The notes: a model not told the origin generated them from the sequence alone. A stretch of DNA of 8,889 nt from Aquificaceae bacterium (GCA_015490115.1 WFYM01000026.1:1-8889); one strand, 5' to 3'. Numbered from the stretch's first letter, positions 1 through 6,302 are shown. Translations and numbers: made by a program.

Positions 1-900
1 AGCTTGGAAGCTGTTCAGCCTTTTCTCTACAACCTCTTCTCGGACCCCGAGATCTTAAGGGTCCCCTTGCCCATAAGGAAACCCCTCGCTTGGCTCATAT
101 CGGTCGTAAGAGCTAAAAAGACGAGACACTACTACGAACACATGGGAGGGAAGTCTCCCCAGAGGGAGCAGGCTGAAGATCTTGCCGGAAAGCTCCAAGA
201 AAAGCTGGGGGACGCATTCAAGGTTGTAGTAGCGATGAGATACTGGCACCCGTTCACGGAAGAAGCCCTGGAGAAGCTCTTTCAGGAGGATATAGGGAGA
301 ATAGTTCTCCTTCCCCTCTACCCCCAGTTCAGCAGGACGACGACCGGTTCCTCTTTCTCCGAGTTCGAGAGGGTATACATGAGAGGTGACTACCCGAGGG
401 TCCCTGTTTTGAGGGTCATAAGCTACCACAACCACCCCCTCTACATAAGGGCTATGGTGGAGAACATAAAAAGAACCGTCCCAGAAGACCACTTCCTCCT
501 CTTCACAGCCCACAGCCTGCCCGAATACGTCGTAAAGGAGGGAGACCCATACAAAGACCAAACGGAGGAGACGGTAAGGCTCATAATGGAACACTTCCCC
601 GGGAGACCTTATGCCCTCGGATACCAGAGCAGGGTGGGACCTGTGAAGTGGATAGGACCCTTCTTGGAGGAGGTGTTAAGGGACGTAGCCCAAAAAGGTG
701 TAAGGAAGGTAGCTTTAATACCGGTCTCCTTTGTTAACGAACACTCGGAGACCCTCTACGAACTCGACGTCCAGATGAGGAAGTTCGCGGAAGAACTCGG
801 GATAGAAGAGTTCGTCAGGGTCCCGACGCTCAGGAGCGACCCTGCTTTCGTGGAAGCTCTAAAGACCATAGTCTTGGAAGCACTCAAGGATGAGACCTAA
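1..900 (+). CDS. hemH: Ferrochelatase, 5' end cut by the window
   Basis: Inserts ferrous iron into protoporphyrin IX (or coproporphyrin III, depending on the lineage's route) as a last step of haem synthesis, in the cytoplasm or at the membrane face. The frame is open from base 1 and the first visible residues, SLEAVQPFLYNLFSDPEI, match the family stretch just after the N-terminal LLNLGGPD motif, so only about 15-20 residues are missing; the TTG at 4 is not the start. Seen in the sequence: the LPLYPQFSRTTTGSS segment, the catalytic His in FTAHSLPE (codon 511-513), the GYQSRVGPVKW segment, and the conserved Glu in VNEHSETLYELD (codon 748-750). These are hallmark ferrochelatase motifs and both metal-site residues are present. 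Its last 11 bases overlap the ATG of the DUF523 gene, so the two are probably co-transcribed. Specificity for proto- versus coproporphyrin cannot be read here. Confidence 0.96.
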   Translation, partial: SLEAVQPFLYNLFSDPEILRVPLPIRKPLAWLISVVRAKKTRHYYEHMGGKSPQREQAEDLAGKLQEKLGDAFKVVVAMRYWHPFTEEALEKLFQEDIGRIVLLPLYPQFSRTTTGSSFSEFERVYMRGDYPRVPVLRVISYHNHPLYIRAMVENIKRTVPEDHFLLFTAHSLPEYVVKEGDPYKDQTEETVRLIMEHFPGRPYALGYQSRVGPVKWIGPFLEEVLRDVAQKGVRKVALIPVSFVNEHSETLYELDVQMRKFAEELGIEEFVRVPTLRSDPAFVEALKTIVLEALKDET

Positions 901-1600
901 GATAGTCTTTAGTTCCTGTCTCACCGGTGAGGCTGTAAGATACGACGGAGGGTCTGCTGAGACACCCTTTACCTTGAAGCTCCTTAATTTCTCGGAGCCT
1001 GTGAAGGTATGTCCGGAAGTCGGTATAGGTTTCGGTGTCCCGAGGGAGAAGGTGATCGTCTGGGAGGGGGGACTGCACCAGCCCTCAACCAGTCTCGACC
1101 TAACACAAAAGATGGAGGAGCTCTCGAGGAGCTTCCTCGGAAGCTTAAAAGAGGTAGACGGCTTCTTGCTGAAGTCCAAGTCCCCTTCCTGCGGAGTATC
1201 AAGAACCAAAACTTATAAAGACAAGGAGGGTAAGGTGTTCAAAGGTTTCGGGAGAGGTATGTTTGCGAGGGCGGTCTTGGAGGCTTTCCCTTACCTTCCC
1301 GTCGAAGACGAGCTTAGACTCTCCCGCTACCACCTCAGGCTACACTTTCTCATCAGGGTTTTCGGATCAGCCCTTATAAGGGAGGAGGGACCGGAAGTTG
1401 CCCACGATATCTTCTCGGACGCACTGAGGGTTCTCTCCCCCGGACTCGAGAAGAGGATGAGGAGGGAAAAAAGCGGTAAAACTTACAGGGAGCTTTTCCT
1501 CAGAGCCTTCTCGAGGAGACCTCCCCTCAGCCTCTTACTCGAACTCGCCGGGAAAGTTGTCCCTCAAGAACTCCTCTATCCTCCCGACCGCCTCCCTTAG
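890..1600 (+). CDS. DUF523 (TudS/RudS-type desulfidase) protein with short DUF1722-like C-terminus
   Basis: 236 residues. The N-terminal ~140 residues are a DUF523 domain: SSCLTGEAVRYDGG at 8-21, VCPEVGIGFGVPR at 40-52, FLLKSKSPSCGVSRTKTY at 92-109 and GRGMFARAVLEAFPYLPVED at 121-140. Three cysteines (C10, C41, C101) sit where the family binds a [4Fe-4S] cluster. Characterised DUF523 enzymes remove sulfur from thiouracil (TudS), and DUF523-DUF1722 proteins (RudS) remove it from 4-thiouridine in tRNA. Residues ~141-236 begin like the usual linker (ELRLSRYHLRLHFLIRVFG) and contain a DUF1722-like piece (TYRELFLRAFSRRPP, 198-212), but the protein stops well short of the roughly 315 residues I expect for two-domain members. 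The start is the only ATG, inside the end of hemH (11-base overlap), with only AAGG directly in front, which suggests coupled translation. The 3' end overlaps the convergent aminotransferase gene by 66 bases. Family is secure; substrate is inferred. Confidence 0.9.
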   Translation: MRPKIVFSSCLTGEAVRYDGGSAETPFTLKLLNFSEPVKVCPEVGIGFGVPREKVIVWEGGLHQPSTSLDLTQKMEELSRSFLGSLKEVDGFLLKSKSPSCGVSRTKTYKDKEGKVFKGFGRGMFARAVLEAFPYLPVEDELRLSRYHLRLHFLIRVFGSALIREEGPEVAHDIFSDALRVLSPGLEKRMRREKSGKTYRELFLRAFSRRPPLSLLLELAGKVVPQELLYPPDRLP

Positions 1601-2671
1601 CTCCTCCTTTTCCCTCGTGTAGGCGAACCTTATATACTCGGAAGTCCTGTTTTTTCCAAAGTCAATACCCGGAGTGACAGCTACGCGTGCTTCCTTTAGG
1701 AGCTTCTTCGCGAACTCAAAAGAGTCCTTCGAATACCTGCTTATCTTCACCCAAAGGTAGAAGGCTCCCCTCGGTAGGGCGTCTATCTCGAATAAGTCTT
1801 TCAGACCCTCGTAGAGGACCCTCCTCCTCTCCGCGAAGGTGGACCTTACCTTCTCGAGGTATTCGTAGTCGAAGGCTTCGAGGGCTGCGAACTGGCTTAA
1901 GGTGGGTGCGGATATGAAGACGTTTTGGATCACGACTTCGGCGTATCTCACGAGTTCCTTGGGGAGGACCATCCAACCTATCCTGAAACCCGGCATGCAG
2001 AAGGATTTGGAAAAGCCGTTTATGACAACAGCCCTTTCCGTGAACTCGAGGGCTGTCCTCTCCCTCCCTTCGTAGACGAGACCGTGGTATATCTCGTCCG
2101 AAATCAAATATACACCTTCCCTCTCGCAAAAGTCCGAAAGCTCCCTCAACGTCTCCTCCGAATATAGGGTCCCGGTGGGGTTGGCGGGCGAGGATATGTG
2201 GACAGCCTTTACCTTTTTGCCTCTTAGCATCTCGGGTCTTATCTCGTAGTTGGTCTCTTTGGAGACGGGTATCAGCTCCGGGAAGATCTCTAAGAGGTGG
2301 GCGAAGTTCCTGTAGCAAGGGTAGGAAGGGTCGGCTATTGCTACCTTCTCCCCGGCCTCCAAGAGGATAGCGTAGGCGACGAGGAAGGCTCCCGAGGTCC
2401 CCGTCGTGACGACGACCCTCTCCGGAGAGACCTCAACACCGTATTTTTCCTTGTAAAACTGGGCTATCCTCTCCCTGAGTTCAGGTATGCCGAGGGCCGG
2501 AGTGTAGAAGTATCTTCTTTCCTTCACAGCTCTCTCGAGGGCTTCGAGGACCTTAGGAGGGGGGTCCAGATCCGGTTCCCCTATCTCCAAGTGGATTACG
2601 TCTTCATACTTTCTCGCTTCGGAGAGGACGTCCATGACGATGAAGGGCGAGATCCTATCTCTTCTTCGCAT
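1535..2671 (-). CDS. Class I/II PLP-dependent aminotransferase
   Basis: 378 residues, full length for the aspartate aminotransferase-like fold type I family. It transfers an amino group from an amino acid to a 2-oxo acid using pyridoxal phosphate, in the cytoplasm. Visible motifs in order: GEPD at 31-34, TTGTSGAF at 89-96 (phosphate-binding loop), SPANPTGT at 161-168 with N164, SDEIYHGLVYEGR at 191-203 with D192 and Y195 (cofactor ring contacts), GFSKSFCMPGFRIGW at 219-233 with Schiff-base lysine K222 and R230, and EYIRFAY at 345-351 with R348, the usual substrate-carboxylate arginine. The N-terminus (RRRDRISPFIVMDVLSEA) aligns with relatives, supporting the ATG at 2671 over the internal Met13. 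It has a good GGAGG four bases upstream. It overlaps the preceding gene by 17 bases as last gene of the minus operon, and its own 3' end runs 66 bases into the DUF523 gene. The amino-acid substrate cannot be told from sequence; aspartate, alanine or aromatic are all possible. Confidence 0.93.
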   Translation of the reverse strand: MRRRDRISPFIVMDVLSEARKYEDVIHLEIGEPDLDPPPKVLEALERAVKERRYFYTPALGIPELRERIAQFYKEKYGVEVSPERVVVTTGTSGAFLVAYAILLEAGEKVAIADPSYPCYRNFAHLLEIFPELIPVSKETNYEIRPEMLRGKKVKAVHISSPANPTGTLYSEETLRELSDFCEREGVYLISDEIYHGLVYEGRERTALEFTERAVVINGFSKSFCMPGFRIGWMVLPKELVRYAEVVIQNVFISAPTLSQFAALEAFDYEYLEKVRSTFAERRRVLYEGLKDLFEIDALPRGAFYLWVKISRYSKDSFEFAKKLLKEARVAVTPGIDFGKNRTSEYIRFAYTREKEELREAVGRIEEFLRDNFPGEFE

Positions 2672-3467
2672 TCTTCCTCCAGCTCATTATTATCTCGGTA
2701 ACCTTCGCAGCTTTTTTGGGATCCATAGAAGCCAGTATCTGACCCGCTTGGCGGTCTTTGAGCCTTATCAGGATCTCGGCAGCTATCCTCGGACTCACCT
2801 CGTTCAAGATAGCCCCTGCTTCGTCGGAGGGTGTCTTGCTGACTATCCTTATCAGCTTCTTCACCTCCTTCTCCTCCTCCTCCGTGAGGGGTCTCTTCTT
2901 CAGGGCTTCGAGCTTCTTCCTTTCCTCTATCAGCTTCCTCAGCTTCTCCTCTATTACCCTTTCCACCTCCTTCAGCCTCTCCTCCCTCTTTTCAAGCTCC
3001 ATCTCTTTTAGCTTCTCCTGAACCGCACTCTGGGAAAAGGAGAGGGTTGCGATCAGGAGGAGGAGTTTGAGACCGTTTTTCAGGAGGTGCAAGAGTCCGA
3101 GCTGCAAGAACTCTCTCTTTAGAGCTTTGGCATACTCTTCGTATGAGACCTTTTCTTTCAAGATGCTGACCGCTTTCTCCTCCCTTTTTACCTCCTTCAG
3201 GTCTTCCGACTCTTTTTCTTTCTTGCTCTCGAGGTCCCTTACCTTCTTTTCTATCTCGTTTATCCTGCTCACGAAAGCCTTTTGCTTGAATATCAACCTG
3301 AGGGCGTCTCCCGCACTCGTTATCTTCTCCTGACAGTCCTTCAGCTCCTCCTCATACCTTTTCTTGTCGAGCTGGAGTGACCTTATCTTCTCCTCTATCT
3401 CCTTTATCCTCCTCGCCCTTTCCTTCTCCTCTATCTTCTTTATCCTCAGGATCCTCCTCAGGTCCAT
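2655..3467 (-). CDS. Coiled-coil membrane protein: FliJ-like N-part joined to MotE/FlbB-like C-part
   Basis: 270 residues, very rich in Lys and Glu. Residues 1-118 are a continuous charged coiled coil whose opening (MDLRRILRIKKIEEKERARR) and length resemble the flagellar export chaperone FliJ. Residues ~121-145 are hydrophobic (core LKLLLLIATLSFS) and could be a transmembrane anchor or an internal signal peptide. Residues ~150-192 are a second coiled coil. Residues ~203-262 look like the MgtE N-terminal-like helical repeat (SPRIAAEILIRL, RQAGQILASMDPKKAAKVTEII) found in the periplasmic flagellar proteins MotE and FlbB. Lysines and arginines before the hydrophobic stretch predict N-terminus in, C-terminus out. 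The ATG at 3467 overlaps the end of mobA by 10 bases and has GGAG/GAGAGG in front. No other flagellar gene is visible. A TTG start at 3107 or 3092 would make the second half a separate exported protein; neither has a strong ribosome site. The coiled-coil and repeat calls are firm, the flagellar role moderate. Confidence 0.72.
   Translation of the reverse strand: MDLRRILRIKKIEEKERARRIKEIEEKIRSLQLDKKRYEEELKDCQEKITSAGDALRLIFKQKAFVSRINEIEKKVRDLESKKEKESEDLKEVKREEKAVSILKEKVSYEEYAKALKREFLQLGLLHLLKNGLKLLLLIATLSFSQSAVQEKLKEMELEKREERLKEVERVIEEKLRKLIEERKKLEALKKRPLTEEEEKEVKKLIRIVSKTPSDEAGAILNEVSPRIAAEILIRLKDRQAGQILASMDPKKAAKVTEIIMSWRKNAKKR
2676..2680 (-). promoter_or_regulatory. Shine-Dalgarno of the aminotransferase gene
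   Basis: On the minus strand GGAGG stands four bases before the ATG at 2671, inside the last codons of the upstream coiled-coil gene. It is among the clearest ribosome binding sites in the window and supports that ATG as the start. The aminotransferase can therefore recruit ribosomes itself and does not depend wholly on coupling. Confidence 0.7.
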
Positions 3468-4039
3468 GACAGCCTCTCCAAAACTACCTTCAGGTCCTTC
3501 TTCGTGTTCAGGTTTGTAAAGGAGAGGAGTTCGGGGTCCGCATCTTTTAGCCTTTTCTCGTCCAAGGTTTTGAAGCTTATACTCTCGAGGAAACCTACAA
3601 TGCTCCTTCCACCTTTCCTTACGTAGTCTTCCATAAGGTTCGCTACTCCCTTCGAGTAGACGCCAAGGAGCGTCTGGAGCTTCCCGTTTACCTTAAAGAG
3701 GGTAACGGGTTCCTCGAACTCCCTGACCAAGATCCTCAAGACCTCCTCCTTTACGAGGGGCATGTCTCCTCCCAAGACGAGGACCTTCGGACTCTCGGAG
3801 ACTTTGAGGGCTGTGAGTATGCCGACGATGGGAGACCTCTCTGGCAGGAGGTCTTCGAAGACCTCAACCCCTAAGTCCTTGAACTTTTCCTTGTCCTTTA
3901 CAACGAGGGCGACCCTATCGCACACCTTTTTTGCCGTCTCTATCACATAGTCCACGGTTCTTTTTTTACCTATCTTGAACAGGATCTTGTCCTCCCCGAA
4001 CCTTCTGCTCTCCCCTCCTGCGAGTATGAAGCAGTCCAT
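3458..4039 (-). CDS. mobA: Molybdenum cofactor guanylyltransferase
   Basis: Couples GMP from GTP to Mo-molybdopterin to form the bis-guanine-dinucleotide cofactor used by DMSO-reductase-family enzymes such as formate dehydrogenase and nitrate reductase. Visible signatures: the nucleotide-binding FILAGGESRRFGEDK near the N-terminus (LAGGxSRRxGxDK), RSPIVGI near residue 70, VLGGDMPLV near 90 with the metal-binding Asp, and FTNLNTKKDL near 175 (FxNxNTxxDL). Length, 193 residues from the ATG at 4039, is normal. A TTG at 4042 is also in frame, but the ATG fits relatives and overlaps the preceding stop as TGATG, which points to termination-reinitiation. No other molybdopterin gene is visible, so it works with genes elsewhere. 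The first glycine of the usual GPLAGI loop is serine here, a mild deviation. Confidence 0.9.
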   Translation of the reverse strand: MDCFILAGGESRRFGEDKILFKIGKKRTVDYVIETAKKVCDRVALVVKDKEKFKDLGVEVFEDLLPERSPIVGILTALKVSESPKVLVLGGDMPLVKEEVLRILVREFEEPVTLFKVNGKLQTLLGVYSKGVANLMEDYVRKGGRSIVGFLESISFKTLDEKRLKDADPELLSFTNLNTKKDLKVVLERLSWT

Positions 4040-4041
4040 CA
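4037..4041 (-). promoter_or_regulatory. TGATG stop-start junction coupling the transglycosylase gene to mobA
   Basis: On the minus strand the TGA stop of the transglycosylase (4041-4039) shares its A with the ATG of mobA (4039-4037). No good Shine-Dalgarno lies at the right distance; the sequence just before is AT-rich. This arrangement usually means mobA is translated by ribosomes that have just finished the upstream gene. Confidence 0.65.
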
Positions 4042-4980
4042 ATCTTTAATATAGACCCTCGCCCCGTTCTCAAGGATAACCACCTCGTCTACACCGAACT
4101 CCGTATATGTCGGGAGCCTTTTGGGTAGGTAAACGTAAGAGCCAGCCGGTATGAAATCCCCCCTTATGTGGGGGTTGAGATCCCTGAAGGTGCTTTCCCT
4201 CAGACCTTTGCTCACGAGTATCTCCCTTACCTTCGTCCTTTTTCTCACTTTGAGGTTCTCTATCCTGAGGGAGTCCATCCTGACCCTCAGACCGTATCTT
4301 TCGGGAGACCTCGCAACGAGGAGAACTGCAAAGAACTTGGGGACGAACCTCCTCGTCTGGTCCGGTAGGAGATCTTTGGAACTCCAGAAGTCTCCCCTCG
4401 ACCTTCTCCTTACGCAACCCTCACCGCAGTTGTAGGCTGCTATCGCAAGGTCCCACCTCCCGAACTCCCTGTAAAGATCCCTGAGGTACATACCCGCAGC
4501 TCTCGTAGCCTTTATGAGGTCGAACCTCTCGTCCACCTCACCGTTTACCTTGAGACCGTATCTCCTCGCGGTCTCCGGCATAAGCTGCCATATGCCACCG
4601 GCTCCCGATCTCGAAACCGCGAAGGGGTTGAACATGCTCTCCACCATGGGAAGGAGGGAAAGCTCCTCCGGGAGACCGAGTTCCCTGAAGATGGGCTTTA
4701 TGTAGGGTATGTAGAGGTTGGCTCTTCTGAGGGCTGTCTCGAGGCTCCTTTTGTTCTTCAGAAGTTCCCTGAGTTCCCTCTCTATCTCCTCCCTCTTCGG
4801 GACGCTTATGCCGAGCCTCTTTGCTTCCCTTCTCAGAAAGGATCTCTCCTCCGCCGTAAAGATAGGGCTTCCCCTCTTTACTACCCTGACCTCCCCCTTC
4901 CCGAGGACCACCTCCTTCACCTTGGGGGTGCAACCTGAAAGCAGAACCCCTCCCACTATCAACAGTGCTAACACTACCAT
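4039..4980 (-). CDS. Lipoprotein membrane-bound lytic transglycosylase, MltD-like (SLT domain)
   Basis: Cleaves the MurNAc-GlcNAc bond of peptidoglycan to give 1,6-anhydro ends; acts in the periplasm from a lipid anchor. Numbering from the in-frame TTG at 4986 (315 residues): a short hydrophobic leader ends in lipobox LLSGC with C19. The SLT domain runs about 90-225, with the catalytic Glu E116 in LLPMVESMFNPFAVSRSGAG, then GGIWQLMPETARRYGL, then AIAAYNCGEGCV at 181-192. The tail, with LRESTFRDLNPHIRGDFIPAG and VYLPKR, resembles the post-catalytic region of MltD; no clear full LysM repeat is seen. I prefer the ATG at 4980: a TAA closes the frame just upstream of the TTG, and the -10 box ends 8 bases before the ATG. 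GGAG directly abuts the ATG, too close to act as a ribosome site. It is the first gene of the minus operon. Two cysteines, C187 and C191, flank the third motif, which is less usual. Confidence 0.92.
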   Translation of the reverse strand: MVVLALLIVGGVLLSGCTPKVKEVVLGKGEVRVVKRGSPIFTAEERSFLRREAKRLGISVPKREEIERELRELLKNKRSLETALRRANLYIPYIKPIFRELGLPEELSLLPMVESMFNPFAVSRSGAGGIWQLMPETARRYGLKVNGEVDERFDLIKATRAAGMYLRDLYREFGRWDLAIAAYNCGEGCVRRRSRGDFWSSKDLLPDQTRRFVPKFFAVLLVARSPERYGLRVRMDSLRIENLKVRKRTKVREILVSKGLRESTFRDLNPHIRGDFIPAGSYVYLPKRLPTYTEFGVDEVVILENGARVYIKD

Positions 4981-4988
4981 CTCCAATA

Positions 4989-4994
4989 ATTATA
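4989..4994 (-). promoter_or_regulatory. -10 box of the minus-strand operon promoter
   Basis: A perfect TATAAT on the minus strand lies 8 bases from the ATG at 4980 and 2 bases from the alternative TTG at 4986. Transcription would begin at or very near the start codon, giving a leaderless message. The best -35 candidate at 17-base spacing (minus strand of 5012-5017, TATAAA) matches TTGACA at only 3 of 6 positions and overlaps the opposing -10 box. Confidence 0.6.
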
Positions 4995-5013
4995 CGGTCC
5001 CTCCCCTTGAGTT

Positions 5014-5019
5014 TATAAT
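5014..5019 (+). promoter_or_regulatory. -10 box of the hemL operon promoter
   Basis: A perfect TATAAT ends six bases before the hemL ATG. An in-frame TGA at 5008-5010 excludes any earlier start, and no purine-rich ribosome site lies between that stop and the ATG. A leaderless hemL message is the simplest reading. The hexamer at 17-base spacing (4991-4996, TATACG) matches TTGACA at 3 of 6 positions and overlaps the opposing -10 box. Confidence 0.62.
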
Positions 5020-5025
5020 TTTTGC

Positions 5026-6300
5026 ATGGGAAACAGGGAGATCTTCGGGAGAGCAAGGAAGTTCCTTCCGGGCGGTGTGAACAGCCCGGTGAGGGCTTTT
5101 AAAGCTGTCGGCTGTGAACCTATTGTCCTCGTGAGGGGGGAGGGACCGAAGGTCTGGGACGCGGACGGAAAGGAATACATAGACTTCCTCTCCTCTTGGG
5201 GTCCCCTCATACTCGGTCACTCCCACCCCGAAGTCATAAAAGCTGTGAAGGAAGCTACGGAAAAGGGACTCTCCTTCGGTCTCACGAACCCTTACGAGGT
5301 GGAGATAGCGGAGCTTGTAGTGGAAGGTGTCCCCTCCGTCGATAAGGTGAGGTTCGTAAATTCCGGAACGGAAGCTACCATGTCCGCCGTGAGGCTCGCG
5401 AGGGGCTTCACGGGAAGGAGATACGTCCTCAAGTTCGAGGGTTGCTACCACGGACACTACGACAGCCTCTTAGTGAGCGCAGGCTCGGGTGTAGCCACCT
5501 TCGGAATACCGGGGACGCCGGGGATCCCTGAAGAGATAGCCAAGCTCACCATAGTTGTCCCCTTCAACGACAAAGAGGCTGTGAAGGAGGCTTTTTCGAG
5601 ATACGGAGAGGAGATAGCCTGCGTGATCGTGGAGCCTGTAGCCGGGAACATGGGCGTAGTCCCTCCTGAGGAGGGTTTCCTCGAGTTCCTGAGGGACATA
5701 ACATCAAAGCACGGCTCCCTACTCATATTCGATGAAGTTATAACGGGCTTTAGGCTCTCCTTCGGTGGCGCTCAGGAACTCTTTGGCGTCTCACCGGACC
5801 TCACCTGCCTCGGTAAGGTCTTGGGCGGTGGTATGCCCGTCGGTGCATACGGGGGAAGGGAGGAGATAATGTCCAAGGTAGCTCCTGAAGGTCCCGTCTA
5901 TCAGGCTGGGACCCTTTCTGGCAACCCCGTAGCCATGGCTTCGGGACTCGCCACCTTGAAGTTCCTGAAAGAGAAAGATCCTTACGCTGAACTCGACGAA
6001 AGGACAAAAACCCTCGCTGAAGGTGTCTCCCGTATACTTTCCGAGAAAGGAGTGCCTCACACCGTAAACAGGGTGGGTTCCATGATGACCGTCTTCTTCA
6101 CAGAAGAGAAGGTGAAGGACTTCGAAACTGCGAAGACCTCGGACACGGAAGTCTTCGGGAGGTTCTTCAGGTCCCTCCTGAATAAAGGTGTCCTCATCCC
6201 TCCTTCCCAGTTCGAGGCTTGGTTCGTGAGCGTAGCCCACACGGAGGAGGTCATAGAGGAGGCTCTCCTCAGGATCGAGGAGGCGGTAAGAGAACTCTGA
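5026..6300 (+). CDS. hemL: Glutamate-1-semialdehyde 2,1-aminomutase
   Basis: Converts glutamate-1-semialdehyde to 5-aminolevulinate with PLP/PMP, the second enzyme of the C5 route to tetrapyrroles, in the cytoplasm. 424 residues, the usual family length. Signatures in order: LPGGVNSPVRAFKAVG at 14-29, FLSSWGPLILGHSHPEV at 54-70, VNSGTEATMSAVRLARG at 111-127, FEGCYHGHYDSLLVSAGSG at 137-155, IFDEVITGFRL at 234-244 with D236 for the pyridine ring, CLGKVLGGGMPVGAYGG at 261-277 with Schiff-base K264, and QAGTLSGNPVAMASGL at 293-308. The GVNSPVRAF motif separates it from ordinary class III aminotransferases. The ATG at 5026 is forced by an in-frame TGA 16 bases upstream and gives a normal N-terminus. 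The gene has no Shine-Dalgarno. It is first in an operon with the membrane protein and lnt; its TGA overlaps the next ATG by one base. With hemH in the same window it indicates native haem synthesis. Confidence 0.97.
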   Translation: MGNREIFGRARKFLPGGVNSPVRAFKAVGCEPIVLVRGEGPKVWDADGKEYIDFLSSWGPLILGHSHPEVIKAVKEATEKGLSFGLTNPYEVEIAELVVEGVPSVDKVRFVNSGTEATMSAVRLARGFTGRRYVLKFEGCYHGHYDSLLVSAGSGVATFGIPGTPGIPEEIAKLTIVVPFNDKEAVKEAFSRYGEEIACVIVEPVAGNMGVVPPEEGFLEFLRDITSKHGSLLIFDEVITGFRLSFGGAQELFGVSPDLTCLGKVLGGGMPVGAYGGREEIMSKVAPEGPVYQAGTLSGNPVAMASGLATLKFLKEKDPYAELDERTKTLAEGVSRILSEKGVPHTVNRVGSMMTVFFTEEKVKDFETAKTSDTEVFGRFFRSLLNKGVLIPPSQFEAWFVSVAHTEEVIEEALLRIEEAVREL

Positions 6301-6302
6301 TG
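6298..6302 (+). promoter_or_regulatory. TGATG stop-start junction coupling hemL to the membrane-protein gene
   Basis: The hemL stop TGA (6298-6300) shares its A with the ATG of the next gene (6300-6302). The nearest purine-rich tract, GAGGAGG at 6277-6283, is 16 bases away, too far for normal pairing, so reinitiation by ribosomes leaving hemL is likely. The same TGATG design joins the first two genes of the divergent operon. Confidence 0.65.

Noticed and set aside
55..594. A 179-residue open frame on the minus strand opposite hemH, and similar long antisense frames such as 1716-2318, 4538-5056 and 5791-6363
   Set aside because: They lie fully opposite well-identified genes, show low-complexity or arginine/proline-rich composition, and have no recognisable motif. 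The strong codon bias of the real genes (few TTA/CTA/TCA codons) creates open antisense frames.
2655..2860. MgtE-like repeats taken as a magnesium transporter
   Set aside because: Only the N-terminal-type helical repeat is present; there are no CBS domains and no multi-pass channel domain. The MotE/FlbB context of coiled coil plus a single hydrophobic segment fits better.
3961..3967. A run of seven T on the plus strand (A7 in the mobA message), possible slippage site
   Set aside because: It codes GKKR in an uninterrupted, family-consistent mobA frame; nothing nearby requires a shifted product.
6219..6299. An upstream extension of the membrane-protein frame inside hemL
   Set aside because: The extra residues are low-complexity and Gly/Arg-rich, unlike any family N-terminus, and the ATG at 6300 overlaps the hemL stop in a normal reinitiation layout.
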